From Acidiphilium sp. C61 (GTDB lineage Bacteria > Pseudomonadota > Alphaproteobacteria > Acetobacterales > Acetobacteraceae), in the NCBI RefSeq assembly GCF_902712915.1, contig NZ_CACTIA010000005.1, positions 620,001 through 684,000 on the forward strand: a stretch of 64,000 nt of DNA, read 5' to 3'. Positions within the stretch are counted from its first letter, which is position 1; the number at the start of each line of letters is the position of its first letter. The translations under genes and the position numbers were made by a program. The notes beneath the pieces were generated by a model, which was not told the origin of the DNA, ran no database searches, and saw only the letters and a list, made by a program, of their open reading frames with translations. Shown one piece after another: positions 25,206-34,338 of the stretch.

Positions 25206-26037
25206 GGTTCTGTACCTATTGCCATGACTACGGGGCGTCTGATTCAAGTCTGTTTGGAGGACTTGGAACATGGCGGAACTTTTCTGGCTGAACGACACGC
25301 AATGGGCTGCGATCGAACCATTGCTGCCGAAGCTTGGCGGCAAGCCTCGGGTTGATGACCGCCGGGTGCTGAGCGGCATCCTGCATCGCTTTCGCGAGGG
25401 CTTGCGATGGCGAGCGCTTCCTGAGGCCTATGGGCCACGAACCACTGTGTTCAACCGGTTCAACCGCTGGAGCCAGCGTGGCCTCTGGCAGGAGATATTC
25501 GCGGCGCTTGTCGCCTGCGCGGATCCGCCGCGCATCGCCATGGTGGACAGCACCTCGGTTCGGGCACATCGCGCGGCCGCGGGCGGTAAAGGGGGGCGCA
25601 AAGCCAGGCCATCGGCCGGTCGAGGGGTGGACGGACGACCAAGATCCACGCCGTCGCAGATGAGCAGGGACGCATCGCCGCACTCCTCCTGACGCCAGGA
25701 CAGGCCTCCGACATCAGCGGCGCGAGGGCGCTTCTGCCCACAATACCGCCACCAGAAGAGCTGATCGCCGACAAGGCCTACGACGCTGATGATCTTAGCA
25801 CCTTCCTCACCCGCCAAGGCACCAGGCCGGTGATCTCGCCCATGCCCAACCGCCGCGCCATTCCGCCCTTCGACCCCGTCGCCTACAGAAAGCGCAATCT
25901 CATCGAACGCGCCTTCTGTAGGCTCAAGGACTGGCGCGCCATCGCCACACGATATGACAAAACCGCACGAAATTTCCTCGCTGGTATTTGCCTTGTCCTC
26001 GCCGTCACATCTTGGATCAGTTGAGTCCAGAGCCTAG
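25203..26037 (+). mobile_element. IS5-family (IS427-like) insertion sequence, copy 4, complete and inverted
   Basis: An 835-base element in the opposite orientation to copies 1-3, flanked by CTAG on each side. It is nearly identical to copy 1. With the truncated copy 5 at 28043, which points the other way, it brackets the AT-rich glycosyltransferase-methyltransferase gene like the arms of a composite transposon. Confidence 0.88.
25270..26024 (+). CDS. IS5-family transposase, two frames joined by a -1 frameshift (copy 4)
   Basis: Frame one (25270-25692) encodes MAELFWLNDTQWAAIEPLLP through the first catalytic aspartate region. Frame two ends at 26024 with AGICLVLAVTSWIS. The slippery run GGTAAAGGGGGGCGC lies at about 25588-25602; re-reading one G joins GGKGG to an AQSQAIGRSRGG-like continuation and GRTTKIHAVAD. 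Both halves appear undamaged, so this copy may still be active. Confidence 0.85.
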
Positions 26038-26158
26038 CGGGGATAAGGACGTTGTGCACACGGTTCTTATCTTTGTGTTCATATATTCCTGATAAAACCA
26101 CACAACGAATAAATGATTTGTTAACGGTTAAAAACGCTAGATATCCCAAGGAGTGAGT

Positions 26159-28030
26159 ATGAAAATTCTATACTATTCAGTTCATCATATCCTAGAAGAT
26201 GATGAAGTACGTATGTTTAAATCTCTTGGGCACAGCGTTTGCGTTCTTGGCGCCAATAATGACCGCGGTGCAGTACAAAATTTTCGTCCTCATATCGAGT
26301 TTAACTTAGAAGAACTTGATTTCTACAAACAATTTCGTGAAATGGGATGCGAATTTAATTTTTATACAAGATATACAAAATTAAAGAAATCATTTATTGA
26401 TTTGTTTGATGTTGTAATTGTTATGGATGATGTTGATTTTATTATAAATAACTGGAAATTATTCGATAATATACAAGTTATTTGGCGTACTATAGGTCAA
26501 AAATTAGATTATTGTGAAAGAAAAATTCGTGAATACCGCAAGAATGGTCTAAAAATTATTCGATATTCTGAAATTGAGAAAAAAATACCCTATTATTCCG
26601 GCGAAGATGCAATCATAAGATTTGGTAAAGATCCAATTTTATACTCAAATTGGAATGGAAAAAATGGTTTTATTTTAAGCTTTTCAAATAATTACAAAAA
26701 ACGATATCCATTAGATGCCTCTGATTACATTACAATAACAGATGGATTCCCTCATATTCTTGGTGGAGTAGATAATGATGGATTTCCATGCTCAATAGGA
26801 TATTTAGACCCAAAAGAGCAAATCGAATTTTATCGAGGTGCCGCAGTATATCTTTACGCATCTGGACTTAATATTCCTTACACTTTGAATTTTATAGAAG
26901 CTTGGATGATGGGCGTTCCTCTTATTGTATATGCTCCCCCGGAAAGATGCGGTCCATACTTTGAGATTGAAAAATTTATTGAGCACGGAAGCAACGGTTT
27001 TATTTGTCGAACAATTAGAGAATCCCGTGAAGTTATATATTCTTTATTAAATGACCAAAATTTATCAAATAAAATTAGTCAATTAGGACGCAGTGACGCG
27101 ATAAATAAATTCAGTATCAATACAATATCAAAGCAATGGGACAGTTTTCTTAATTCTTTAAAAAATAATCAAGAAAAGTATAATATTAATTTTTATAATG
27201 ATATTATAACAGACAATAATTCTATCGAAAATAATTTTTCTATTGTTAATAATTATAATGAAATTTTTAATACGCTATCTCTTCTCCGCCCTTTTGATAT
27301 TGATTTAAAAAAAGTGAGATTTGGGAATGAGCGAGATGGCGGGTATGTCCTTGCTGATCGAGAGTTAAACGAAAACGTAATTTCATTTGGCGTAGGGCCG
27401 GATGTAAGCTTTGAGTTTGACCTTGCAGAACGTGGTGCAAATATCTTTCTACATGACCATACCGTTAGTGAATGCCCGCAAACGCATGAACGATTCAATT
27501 TTAAAAGAATTGGAATCTGCGGTGATAATGAAAAAGTATCAAAATGTATGCCTTTAATTGATCATCTTGATAACATTCCAAATAATAAAAATTCTATGAT
27601 ATTAAAAATGGATATTGAAGGTAATGAATGGGATGTTTTCTCTTGTATCAATCACGAAATATTATCTCGATTTGATCAAATTGTTTTAGAAATTCACTTT
27701 CTTGAGCGTATTTTAAATCCAAATTTTAATATAAAAGTTCGAAAATCACTTCAAATACTAAACGAACAATTTACACTTTTCCATGTACATGGAAATAATT
27801 GCATGCCTTTATATATAGTCGAGGGATTTACGATAGCGAGTGTTCTTGAGCTAAGTTTTATACGCACAAATTTGGTTAAAAGAAGCGCTTCATCGACCGT
27901 ATATCCATCACCTTTAGATAAAGCAAATAATCCTAAGATGCGTGATCTACCACTACTTTTTTTTCCATTTCTTCCAGTATCAGCAGATGCTCAGTCAATT
28001 ACAGAGATGATTGAAAGACTACCCCGCTAA
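26159..28030 (+). CDS. Glycosyltransferase-FkbM-type methyltransferase fusion protein (AT-rich)
   Basis: A 623-residue protein in very AT-rich DNA. The first ~340 residues look like a GT-B glycosyltransferase; the C-terminal donor-site region includes LYASGLNIPYTLNFIEAWMM and GVPLIVYAPPE. After an Asn-rich linker, residues ~375-590 form an FkbM-like methyltransferase (FGNERDGGYVLADRE, SFGVGPDVSFEFDLA, LKMDIEGNEWDVF). The start is the ATG with AAGGAG five bases upstream. It probably builds and methylates a surface glycan. Base composition and flanking insertion sequences indicate horizontal acquisition. Sugar substrate and methyl site are unknown. Confidence 0.78.
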   Translation: MKILYYSVHHILEDDEVRMFKSLGHSVCVLGANNDRGAVQNFRPHIEFNLEELDFYKQFREMGCEFNFYTRYTKLKKSFIDLFDVVIVMDDVDFIINNWKLFDNIQVIWRTIGQKLDYCERKIREYRKNGLKIIRYSEIEKKIPYYSGEDAIIRFGKDPILYSNWNGKNGFILSFSNNYKKRYPLDASDYITITDGFPHILGGVDNDGFPCSIGYLDPKEQIEFYRGAAVYLYASGLNIPYTLNFIEAWMMGVPLIVYAPPERCGPYFEIEKFIEHGSNGFICRTIRESREVIYSLLNDQNLSNKISQLGRSDAINKFSINTISKQWDSFLNSLKNNQEKYNINFYNDIITDNNSIENNFSIVNNYNEIFNTLSLLRPFDIDLKKVRFGNERDGGYVLADRELNENVISFGVGPDVSFEFDLAERGANIFLHDHTVSECPQTHERFNFKRIGICGDNEKVSKCMPLIDHLDNIPNNKNSMILKMDIEGNEWDVFSCINHEILSRFDQIVLEIHFLERILNPNFNIKVRKSLQILNEQFTLFHVHGNNCMPLYIVEGFTIASVLELSFIRTNLVKRSASSTVYPSPLDKANNPKMRDLPLLFFPFLPVSADAQSITEMIERLPR

Positions 28031-28042
28031 AAACCTATTCGA

Positions 28043-28399
28043 CTAGGCTCTGGACTCAACTGATCCAAGATGTGACGGCGAGGACAAGGCAAATACCTGC
28101 GAGTAAATTTCGTGCGGTTTTGTCATATCGTGTGGCGATGGCGCGCCAGTCCTTGAGCCTGCAGAAGGCGCGTTCGATGAGATTGCGCTTTCTGTAGGCG
28201 ACGGGGTCGAAGGGCGGAATGGCGCGGCGGTTGGGCATTGGCGAGATCACCGGCCTGGTGCCTTGGCGGGTGAGGAAGGTGCTAAGATCATCAGCGCCGT
28301 AGGCCTTGTCGGCGATCAGCTCTTCTGGTGGCGGTATTGTGGGCAGAAGCGCCCTCGCGCCGCTGATGTCGGAGGCCTGTCCCGGCGTCAGGAGGAGTG
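28043..28399 (-). mobile_element. IS5-family insertion sequence, copy 5, truncated by IS256-type insertion
   Basis: It retains the outer end (CTAGGCTCTGGACTCAACTG) and the transposase C-terminal half (from LLLTPGQASDISGARALLP to LAVTSWIS, minus strand). The match to copy 1 stops at 28399 inside GGAGGAGTG, where an IS256-family element begins. The N-terminal half is absent downstream. Confidence 0.85.
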
Positions 28400-29460
28400 T
28401 CAAGAATCGCGTGTGTGAGTGGCGTAGTGGGTAGAAAGGAAGACCCACATGGCACGACGGAAAGCACCGGCGATCCCGGACGATTTTCTGGACCAGCTGC
28501 TGGCTGGGGATGACGCGGCGGCAGGGCTTAATTCCGGGGATCTGGTGAACGCGCTGAAGAAGGCTCTGGCGGAGCGGGCCCTGAGCGCAGAGATGGATTA
28601 CCATCTGAGTGACGAAGCGGAGGGGGAGAACAGCCACAACGGCTATGGCCGCAAGTCGGCGTCGACCGGCACGGGGAAGATCGAGATTGCGATCCCCCGA
28701 GACCGTGCGGGTAGCTTTGATCCGCAGTTGATCGCCAAATACCAGCGCCGGTTTCCAGGCTTCGATGACAAGATCACCTCGATGTATGCGCGGGGGATGA
28801 GCACCCGGGAGATCGCGGAACATCTGCGCGAGATCTACGGCATGGATGCCGCGGCGGAGTTGATCAGCACGATCACCGATGCGGTGCTGGACGAGGTGAC
28901 ATCCTGGCCGCAGCGTCCGCTGGACCCGGTCTATCCGCTGGTATTCTTCGATGCCATCCGGATGAAGATCCGCGACGAGGGCGTGATCCGCAACAAGGCG
29001 ATCCATATCGCGCTGGGGATTATGGCCGACGGGACGAAGGTCGTACTCGGCATCTGGATCGAGCAGAACGAAGGCGCCAAATTCTGGCTGCGCGTGATGA
29101 ACGAGCTGAAGAACCGTGGCGTCGAGGACATCCTGCTGGCCGTGGTCGATGGCCTCAAGGGGTTCCCGGAGGCGATCACGGCTGTCTTTCCCGAGACGAT
29201 CGTGCAGACCTGCATCGTCCACCTGCTCCGGAATTCGATGGATTTCGTGTCCTACAAGGACCGCAAGGTGGTCGCCACCGCCCTCAAGGACATCTACCGG
29301 GCCGTTGATGCCAGGCCCGCCGAGGCCACTGCCAGGCTGCTCTATCTGATCCTCAACCGATCCAAAAAAGAGTGGGTGATGCCACCTCGAGAATGGGCTA
29401 TGGCAAAGGCTCAGTTCGCCGTCATCTTCGGCGACCACTTCGTAAGGGCCCCTGGCGGCC
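28400..29460 (+). mobile_element. IS256-family insertion sequence, internally deleted
   Basis: It starts at the junction with copy 5 (TCAAGAATCGCGTGTG is the probable left end) and carries an IS256-type transposase gene. The right end cannot be placed exactly; homology fades after codons for GDHFVRAP near 29455, and no matching right inverted repeat was seen before IS3-derived sequence begins. Confidence 0.7.
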
Positions 29461-29516
29461 TGATGTTCCACCGCCAACCATACACGGAATTCCTGATACC
29501 GCCATCGACGGTGTGA
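28449..29516 (+). pseudogene. IS256-family mutator transposase with internal deletion
   Basis: The N-terminal two thirds are normal (MARRKAPAIPDDFLDQLL, NGYGRKS, IAIPRDRAGSFDPQL, FFDAIRMKIRDEG, VVDGLKGFPEAI, QTCIVHLLRNS). After KDIYRAVDARPAEAT the sequence jumps straight to ARLLYLILNRSKKEW. The roughly 65 residues that usually lie between, including the TTNAIE block and the third catalytic acid, are missing in frame. The C-terminus is also replaced by foreign sequence after GDHFVRAP. It should be inactive. Confidence 0.82.
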
Positions 29517-29533
29517 TCGGCCCCAAGCACGCA

Positions 29534-29760
29534 CATGCGTTCGCGAGCCTCCGCATCATCCGGGCGGCGGCTTTGATACCGCACTGTGGTCCGATCCACG
29601 CCCAGCGCATCGCAGGCCCGGCGTTGGCTCACCTCGAACAGGGTTTGAAGATGAGCCACCGCCTCCCGCTTATGGCTGGGCGCTAGAATTTCTTTTGACG
29701 CAATTCCCTTGAGCATGGCGTTGTCCAGCACGGCGTCTCCGGCAAAGCTTCGAACACCTG
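29534..29760 (-). pseudogene. IS3-family transposase fragment
   Basis: The minus strand encodes MLDNAMLKGIASKEILAP, then REAVAHLQTLFEVSQRRACD and ALGVDRTTVRYQSRRPDD, the end of OrfA and start of OrfB of an IS3-family (IS407-like) element. Homology stops after EARERM. It is not collinear with the OrfA fragment at 24980-25045. About 170 bases of featureless, increasingly AT-rich sequence follow before the next gene. Confidence 0.75.
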
Positions 29761-29960
29761 CCCGGAATCACATTTGGCCCAACCAGCCAATCCCTCACCA
29801 AAAAACGTTTCCGCCCCATTCCGAAATGGCCTCGAGGGACCGACGGCTGATGAGTCTTTATGCTGATTGGTAAAAATACATTTTTAATAAAAAATAAATT
29901 ATCAAATTATATACATATTATTAGCTCACTTTGAACCGCCAAAAATATCCGGATTCAACC

Positions 29961-31031
29961 ATGGAAAATGAAAAACTTAGTTGGATTTTTTCGTCTGAAT
30001 ATCGAGGCAGCAGGCCTTATCAGAAGATACTAGAGAAGGAATTAAAAAATTCAGTGAATGTTTTCACTGGATCAATCGATATTGCATTAAATCTTATAAA
30101 ATCTCATCGGTGTGTATTTCATTTGCATTGGGAAGATTTATTATACGTTGATATTGATAGCGAAATCGAAGCATCATCAACAATATCTAAAATTTTAGAG
30201 AAATTTATTGCATTTCAAGCACAAGGCGGACATATCGTATGGACTGTGCATGACGACGTGCCACATGATGGCAGGTTTCCCAATCTATATACGCGATTGA
30301 GAGAAGCAATAGCACAAATTGTTGATACTATTCATGTACACTCTTACACTGCTAAAACTTTATTATTAAATGTAGGTGCAAACGAAAGAAAAATAGTTAT
30401 TTCTAATTTTCCAAATATTGCAGCATTTTATCCAAATGATATAAATGACGATGCAGCAAAGAAATATTTTGAATTTGACGAATCTAATATTTTATTCTCT
30501 TTTGTTGGCGATAATAATAAAGAAAAAGAAATAGATCAATTATTAGATTGTTTTGTTGCTCTTAACGCAATTTTTCCTCACGCACGCTTAGTTATGGCAG
30601 GTCGGCGAAGTGGATATTTTGAAGAACGTTACATAACTATAGAGAACTGTATCCGACTCATACCTCGATTTATTGATGATACGGTTATGCAATACGTAAT
30701 AAAATCAGCTGATTTTGTTATACTTCCCTATCGGCGCGCGTTGACATCAGGTACTTTATCTCTAGCGCACGGTTTTGGTCGTCCTACAATCGTTCCTGAT
30801 CTACCCGCCCTTCTTGATTTTATTAGACCCGCAGAAAATTCACTTACTTATCGTGCTGGCGATGCAGAAAGTATGCTTGATACTATGATTAAGGCTGTTG
30901 AATTGTCAAAAAGAGACCGATATCAGATGCGTGAGTTGGCTTTGCAGTCAGCAAAACAGGCAGACATCAAGATACTAGCGTCATCTCTTATATCTAGAAT
31001 AATGGACCAAAACTCTTCTTCAAGCTTATAG
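29961..31031 (+). CDS. Glycosyltransferase (GT-B fold), AT-rich
   Basis: A 356-residue protein from the ATG at 29961 (a TTG ten codons upstream is in frame). It has a GT-B layout: N-terminal RGSRPYQKILEKEL, IVWTVHDDVPHDG and HVHSYTAKTLLLN, then a nucleotide-sugar half with ILFSFVGDN and ADFVILPYRRALTSGTLSLA, where the usual GT4 glutamate motif is reduced. It probably transfers a sugar to a surface polysaccharide. DNA is strongly AT-rich like its two relatives nearby. No ribosome site stands out. Donor and acceptor are unknown. Confidence 0.75.
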   Translation: MENEKLSWIFSSEYRGSRPYQKILEKELKNSVNVFTGSIDIALNLIKSHRCVFHLHWEDLLYVDIDSEIEASSTISKILEKFIAFQAQGGHIVWTVHDDVPHDGRFPNLYTRLREAIAQIVDTIHVHSYTAKTLLLNVGANERKIVISNFPNIAAFYPNDINDDAAKKYFEFDESNILFSFVGDNNKEKEIDQLLDCFVALNAIFPHARLVMAGRRSGYFEERYITIENCIRLIPRFIDDTVMQYVIKSADFVILPYRRALTSGTLSLAHGFGRPTIVPDLPALLDFIRPAENSLTYRAGDAESMLDTMIKAVELSKRDRYQMRELALQSAKQADIKILASSLISRIMDQNSSSSL

Positions 31032-31070
31032 TCTGCAATAAAATAATAATAACGAAACGGAATCATAGCA

Positions 31071-32267
31071 ATGTCATCAAACTTTTTTTTCTCAGAAAAT
31101 TTAAATAAAATGAGACATCGACAACTTTTTGTCGATGTGTCAGCAATCTGTCATGTAGATATTCATACAGGAATACAGAGAGTTGTTCGTGAAGTACTTA
31201 TAGAACTATTGAAAAATGAAGTATTTGGATATCGAATTGAGCCAATATATGCAGGATCATCGTACGGATATCGCTATGCTCGCCGCTTTACAGCAAAATT
31301 TCTTGGCTTTGATCCAGGCTCAATTTGTGACGATGCAGTAGAAGTTTGGAAAAATGATGTATTTTGGGGTCTTGATTTATCAACATATACAACTATTGTG
31401 AATAAAAATCAAATTTTTAATTGGCAAAAAATAGGAGTTAAAATTTTATTTACTGTATACGATTTGATGCCAGTGCTTCACCCTGAAACGACATTGCCAA
31501 TTGTCACTGAAAATCATAGAATTTGGCTTGAAACTATATCAAATGCAGATGGTTTGCTCGCTATATCCCAGACTGTAATGAATGATCTTCGTGACTGGCT
31601 AAATCTATTTCATTTTCAGAAAAATCATGAAATCAAATTAGGCTGGACGCATCTTGGAGCAAATATCCATTCATCTAATAAAAATCGACACAAAAATTTT
31701 AATATTTTACAAAAATTTAATATAAATGAAAAAAATTTAAAATTTTTAATGGTTGGTACAATTGAAATAAGAAAAGCACATGAACAAGTAATTGATGCGT
31801 TTGAGCATCTTTGGGCGTCGGGAATGGATATTCAACTTGTTATAGTTGGAAGGCCCGACTGGAAGAGTCAAATTCCTGCAGAACGCATACGTAAACACCC
31901 GGAATTCCAACGTCGTCTAATTTGGATTGAATCGCCAGACGATAATGTATTAGAAAATATATATAAAATTTGCGATTGTCTAATCGCAGCAAGTATAAAT
32001 GAGGGATTTGGGTTACCCTTAATTGAGGCAGCTATGCGTGGTGTGCCGATAATTGCACGTGATATACCTGTTTTCCGAGAGGTTGCAGGCGACAATATAT
32101 TCTATTTTGCAGGAAATAATTCTTCTGAATTAGTAAATATGATTCAAAAATGGATTCATGATTACAAGAATGGACTTTCTCCTAATTCAAATAAAATAAA
32201 TTGGTTAACATGGGAACAAAGCACAAAACGAATGTTAGATTTTATTTTACACGAAAAGAGTCAATAA
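31071..32267 (+). CDS. Glycosyltransferase family 4-like protein, AT-rich
   Basis: A 398-residue GT-B glycosyltransferase. The N-terminal motif FVDVSAICHVDIHTGIQRVV is characteristic of polysaccharide GT4 enzymes in proteobacteria. The C-terminal half has FLMVGTIEIRKAHEQVIDAF and the EX7E retaining motif in AASINEGFGLPLIEAAMRG. It starts 40 bases after the preceding glycosyltransferase stop, so both are probably one transcript. AT-rich codon use contrasts sharply with the chromosome on either side. The IS5-family element begins 55 bases downstream. Confidence 0.85.
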   Translation: MSSNFFFSENLNKMRHRQLFVDVSAICHVDIHTGIQRVVREVLIELLKNEVFGYRIEPIYAGSSYGYRYARRFTAKFLGFDPGSICDDAVEVWKNDVFWGLDLSTYTTIVNKNQIFNWQKIGVKILFTVYDLMPVLHPETTLPIVTENHRIWLETISNADGLLAISQTVMNDLRDWLNLFHFQKNHEIKLGWTHLGANIHSSNKNRHKNFNILQKFNINEKNLKFLMVGTIEIRKAHEQVIDAFEHLWASGMDIQLVIVGRPDWKSQIPAERIRKHPEFQRRLIWIESPDDNVLENIYKICDCLIAASINEGFGLPLIEAAMRGVPIIARDIPVFREVAGDNIFYFAGNNSSELVNMIQKWIHDYKNGLSPNSNKINWLTWEQSTKRMLDFILHEKSQ

Positions 32268-32322
32268 ATAATTATATTTTAATATTTTTCGTTAATTTTA
32301 TTAAATTATTTGTAAAAATGTG

Positions 32323-33637
32323 GAGCTGGACGCCCGTATTTACCCTTGCGTATTGAGCGGTTGGTTGGATCTGAATCTGGATACTGCGCTCCTGGCCGTT
32401 TGAAGAGCCTCATTCGACCGTCGGGCGTGGGTCGCGGAGGCCGCGATCGGTGCCGCAATCCCGAGGTCTGGACGGATTCATCCCATGGCTTGGGCGCGTT
32501 CATGGAAGATGAGCCGGTCGAAATTGTAGGCGATATTGGCCAGGATGAGTTTCGCTTCGGCCCGCGCGATGCCGATGGTGCGGATGAACAGGCCGAACCT
32601 GTTCTTCTGGTGGGCGAAGACGTGTTCGACATGGGCACGGATCGACGATTTCGCGGCATTGGCCCGCGCGATATTGTGCGGCATCGGCTTGTCCGCCGGC
32701 TTGCGCCTGTGGATGCGTCTGACCAGCATCCTTGAAGCCAGCCATTTCTCATTCTTCTGCGAGCGATAGGCGCTGTCGGCCCAGACCTCCGAGGAGGAAT
32801 TCTGTGTGCTCACTAGTCGCGACAGCATCCGCCCATCCGGTTGCGCGGCCGAGGTCACCGCACTCTCCCGGATGAAGCCGAAGCGCCAGTCGATCGCGAC
32901 ATGGGATTTGTAGCCGAACACCGGCAGCGCAATCTGGGGCAGTGGCGTGCCGTCCGGCCGATACCGGATCTTGCCGCCGATCTTGAGCGTTCATCGCGCG
33001 TCCGTGTCTTTTTGCGCCGCCTTGTGGGGCTCGTCCGGCCAGATCTCACGCGCTGTCTTGCCGGCCTTGATCGCTTCCTTCTCCGCATCCGTGTTCCGCT
33101 GCTTCGGCGCCGGCACCAGCGACGCATCGACGATCTGGCCCGACATCGGGATGTAGCCCTTCTTCTGCAATTGCCAGTCGAACGCCTTCATCACCTGCTT
33201 CAGCGTGCCGGTCTCGGTCAATTTGTTACGGAACAGCCGGATCGTGTTCTCATCCGGCGTCGGCCCGCCAAGATCAAAGCGCAGGAAGCGCATCCAGGAC
33301 AGGCGGTCCCGGATCATGAACTCCATCCTGGCATCGCTCAGATTGTGCTGGGTCTGAAGGATCAGCGTCTTGAACATCGAAACAGGGTCGAAGGGCGGGC
33401 GGCCACCCCTGGCTCCGTCGCAATAGCCCAGCCCTTCAACCAGCTAGCCACGGAAATGCTCGAAATCGACCGTCGCTTCCAGAACCTCCAGCGGGTCCCC
33501 GGTCTTGCTCAGACGCTCAAGATGCTCCGAGAGCCCGAATAGCGACCACGCCTCCATCCACCCGCCTCCAATTCACGACCCGCTCAGTGAATCACGAATT
33601 CAACAACCTTCACAGGGTTATTGCGGGTGTCCAGCTC
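32323..33637 (-). mobile_element. IS5-family insertion sequence (~1.3 kb)
   Basis: Terminal inverted repeats are visible: GAGCTGGACGCCCGTATTTA at the left and, on the complement of the right end, GAGCTGGACACCCGCAATAA. It carries one transposase gene on the minus strand. No clear target duplication was found. The right end abuts the lrgB stop codon. Confidence 0.85.
32478..33557 (-). pseudogene. IS5-family transposase with two in-frame stop codons
   Basis: One continuous 360-codon frame starting MEAWSLFGLSEHLERLSK and ending FDRLIFHERAQAMG. It shows the IS5 catalytic landmarks SGQIVDASLVPAPKQR, VFGYKSHVAID and AHVEHVFAHQKNRFGL. It is interrupted by TAG at 33446-33444 (HFRG-stop-LVEGLGY) and TGA at 32993-32991 (DTDAR-stop-TLKIGGK). 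Both positions are tryptophan in related transposases as I recall them, so each stop is one G-to-A change. No frameshift is present. Confidence 0.8.
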
Positions 33638-34338
33638 TAACCAACTAGTGTCGCGAGTACTGGCACTACCAGCGCAGTCGCCAGCGCCGTCAGGCCGACA
33701 CCGAGCGCAGCGTAGGCGCCAGCTTCCGGATCACGCGCGACTGCCTCGGCGGCCCCGATCCCGCTGCCTGCCACACCCGCAGCAAGGCCGAAGGCTCGAT
33801 GATCCTCGATTCCGAACCAACCCAATAGCGGACGCGCTGCAATCGCAACAATCACTCCGCCGGCGATCGCAAACACCGCCGCAAGCGAAGGGGAGGCACC
33901 GATCTCTTGCGCAACCACCATCGCGATCGGCGTTGTTGCCGCTTTTGGCGCCATTGCCAAACCTAACACACTGGTTCCACCTAAAACTTTCAAAACCAGC
34001 GGGCCAGAAATTGCCGCGGTCAGTGCGCCGGAGGTGAGAGAGACGAAAATTGCCGCACTATCGCGTATGATCGCGCTCAAATTACGCGCGAGTGGCACAC
34101 CGAGCGCGACCGTCGCGGGTCCGAGCAGCCAGGCCAATGGCTCCGATCCGCGTGCATAGGTCGGATAAGGCACACGCCCAGCTGCCAACCCGGCCATTAT
34201 GACTAAGATCGTCAAAAGAGTTGGGTTCAGCGCCGGGTGTTTCACCCGACGCGTCATCCATAGCGCCGCCTCAAAAATCAGCATAGTGGCGGCGGTAAAC
34301 CCAAATTCGGGCAACATACCGTGAAGCACCTCACTCAT
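33637..34338 (-). CDS. lrgB: LrgB/CidB family membrane protein
   Basis: A 233-residue integral membrane protein with multiple hydrophobic helices and the LrgB blocks GPATVALGVPLARN, AMAPKAATTPIAM and FGLAAGVAGSGIGAAEA. LrgB acts with LrgA in a holin/antiholin-like or pyruvate/glycolate export system. The ATG overlaps the lrgA stop by eight bases, so the two are co-translated. Its TAG stop is formed at the junction with the IS5-family element, so the natural C-terminus may have been slightly altered. Confidence 0.85.
   Translation of the reverse strand: MSEVLHGMLPEFGFTAATMLIFEAALWMTRRVKHPALNPTLLTILVIMAGLAAGRVPYPTYARGSEPLAWLLGPATVALGVPLARNLSAIIRDSAAIFVSLTSGALTAAISGPLVLKVLGGTSVLGLAMAPKAATTPIAMVVAQEIGASPSLAAVFAIAGGVIVAIAARPLLGWFGIEDHRAFGLAAGVAGSGIGAAEAVARDPEAGAYAALGVGLTALATALVVPVLATLVG

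Noticed and set aside
28056..29534. A 492-codon minus-strand frame across the IS256 element
   Set aside because: Only its last ~115 codons are real (IS5-family transposase end); the rest is antisense to the IS256 transposase and joined by chance.
22948..33640. A tRNA-targeted integrative element
   Set aside because: No integrase, no duplicated tRNA end and no conjugation genes were found; only insertion sequences and glycosyltransferases are present.
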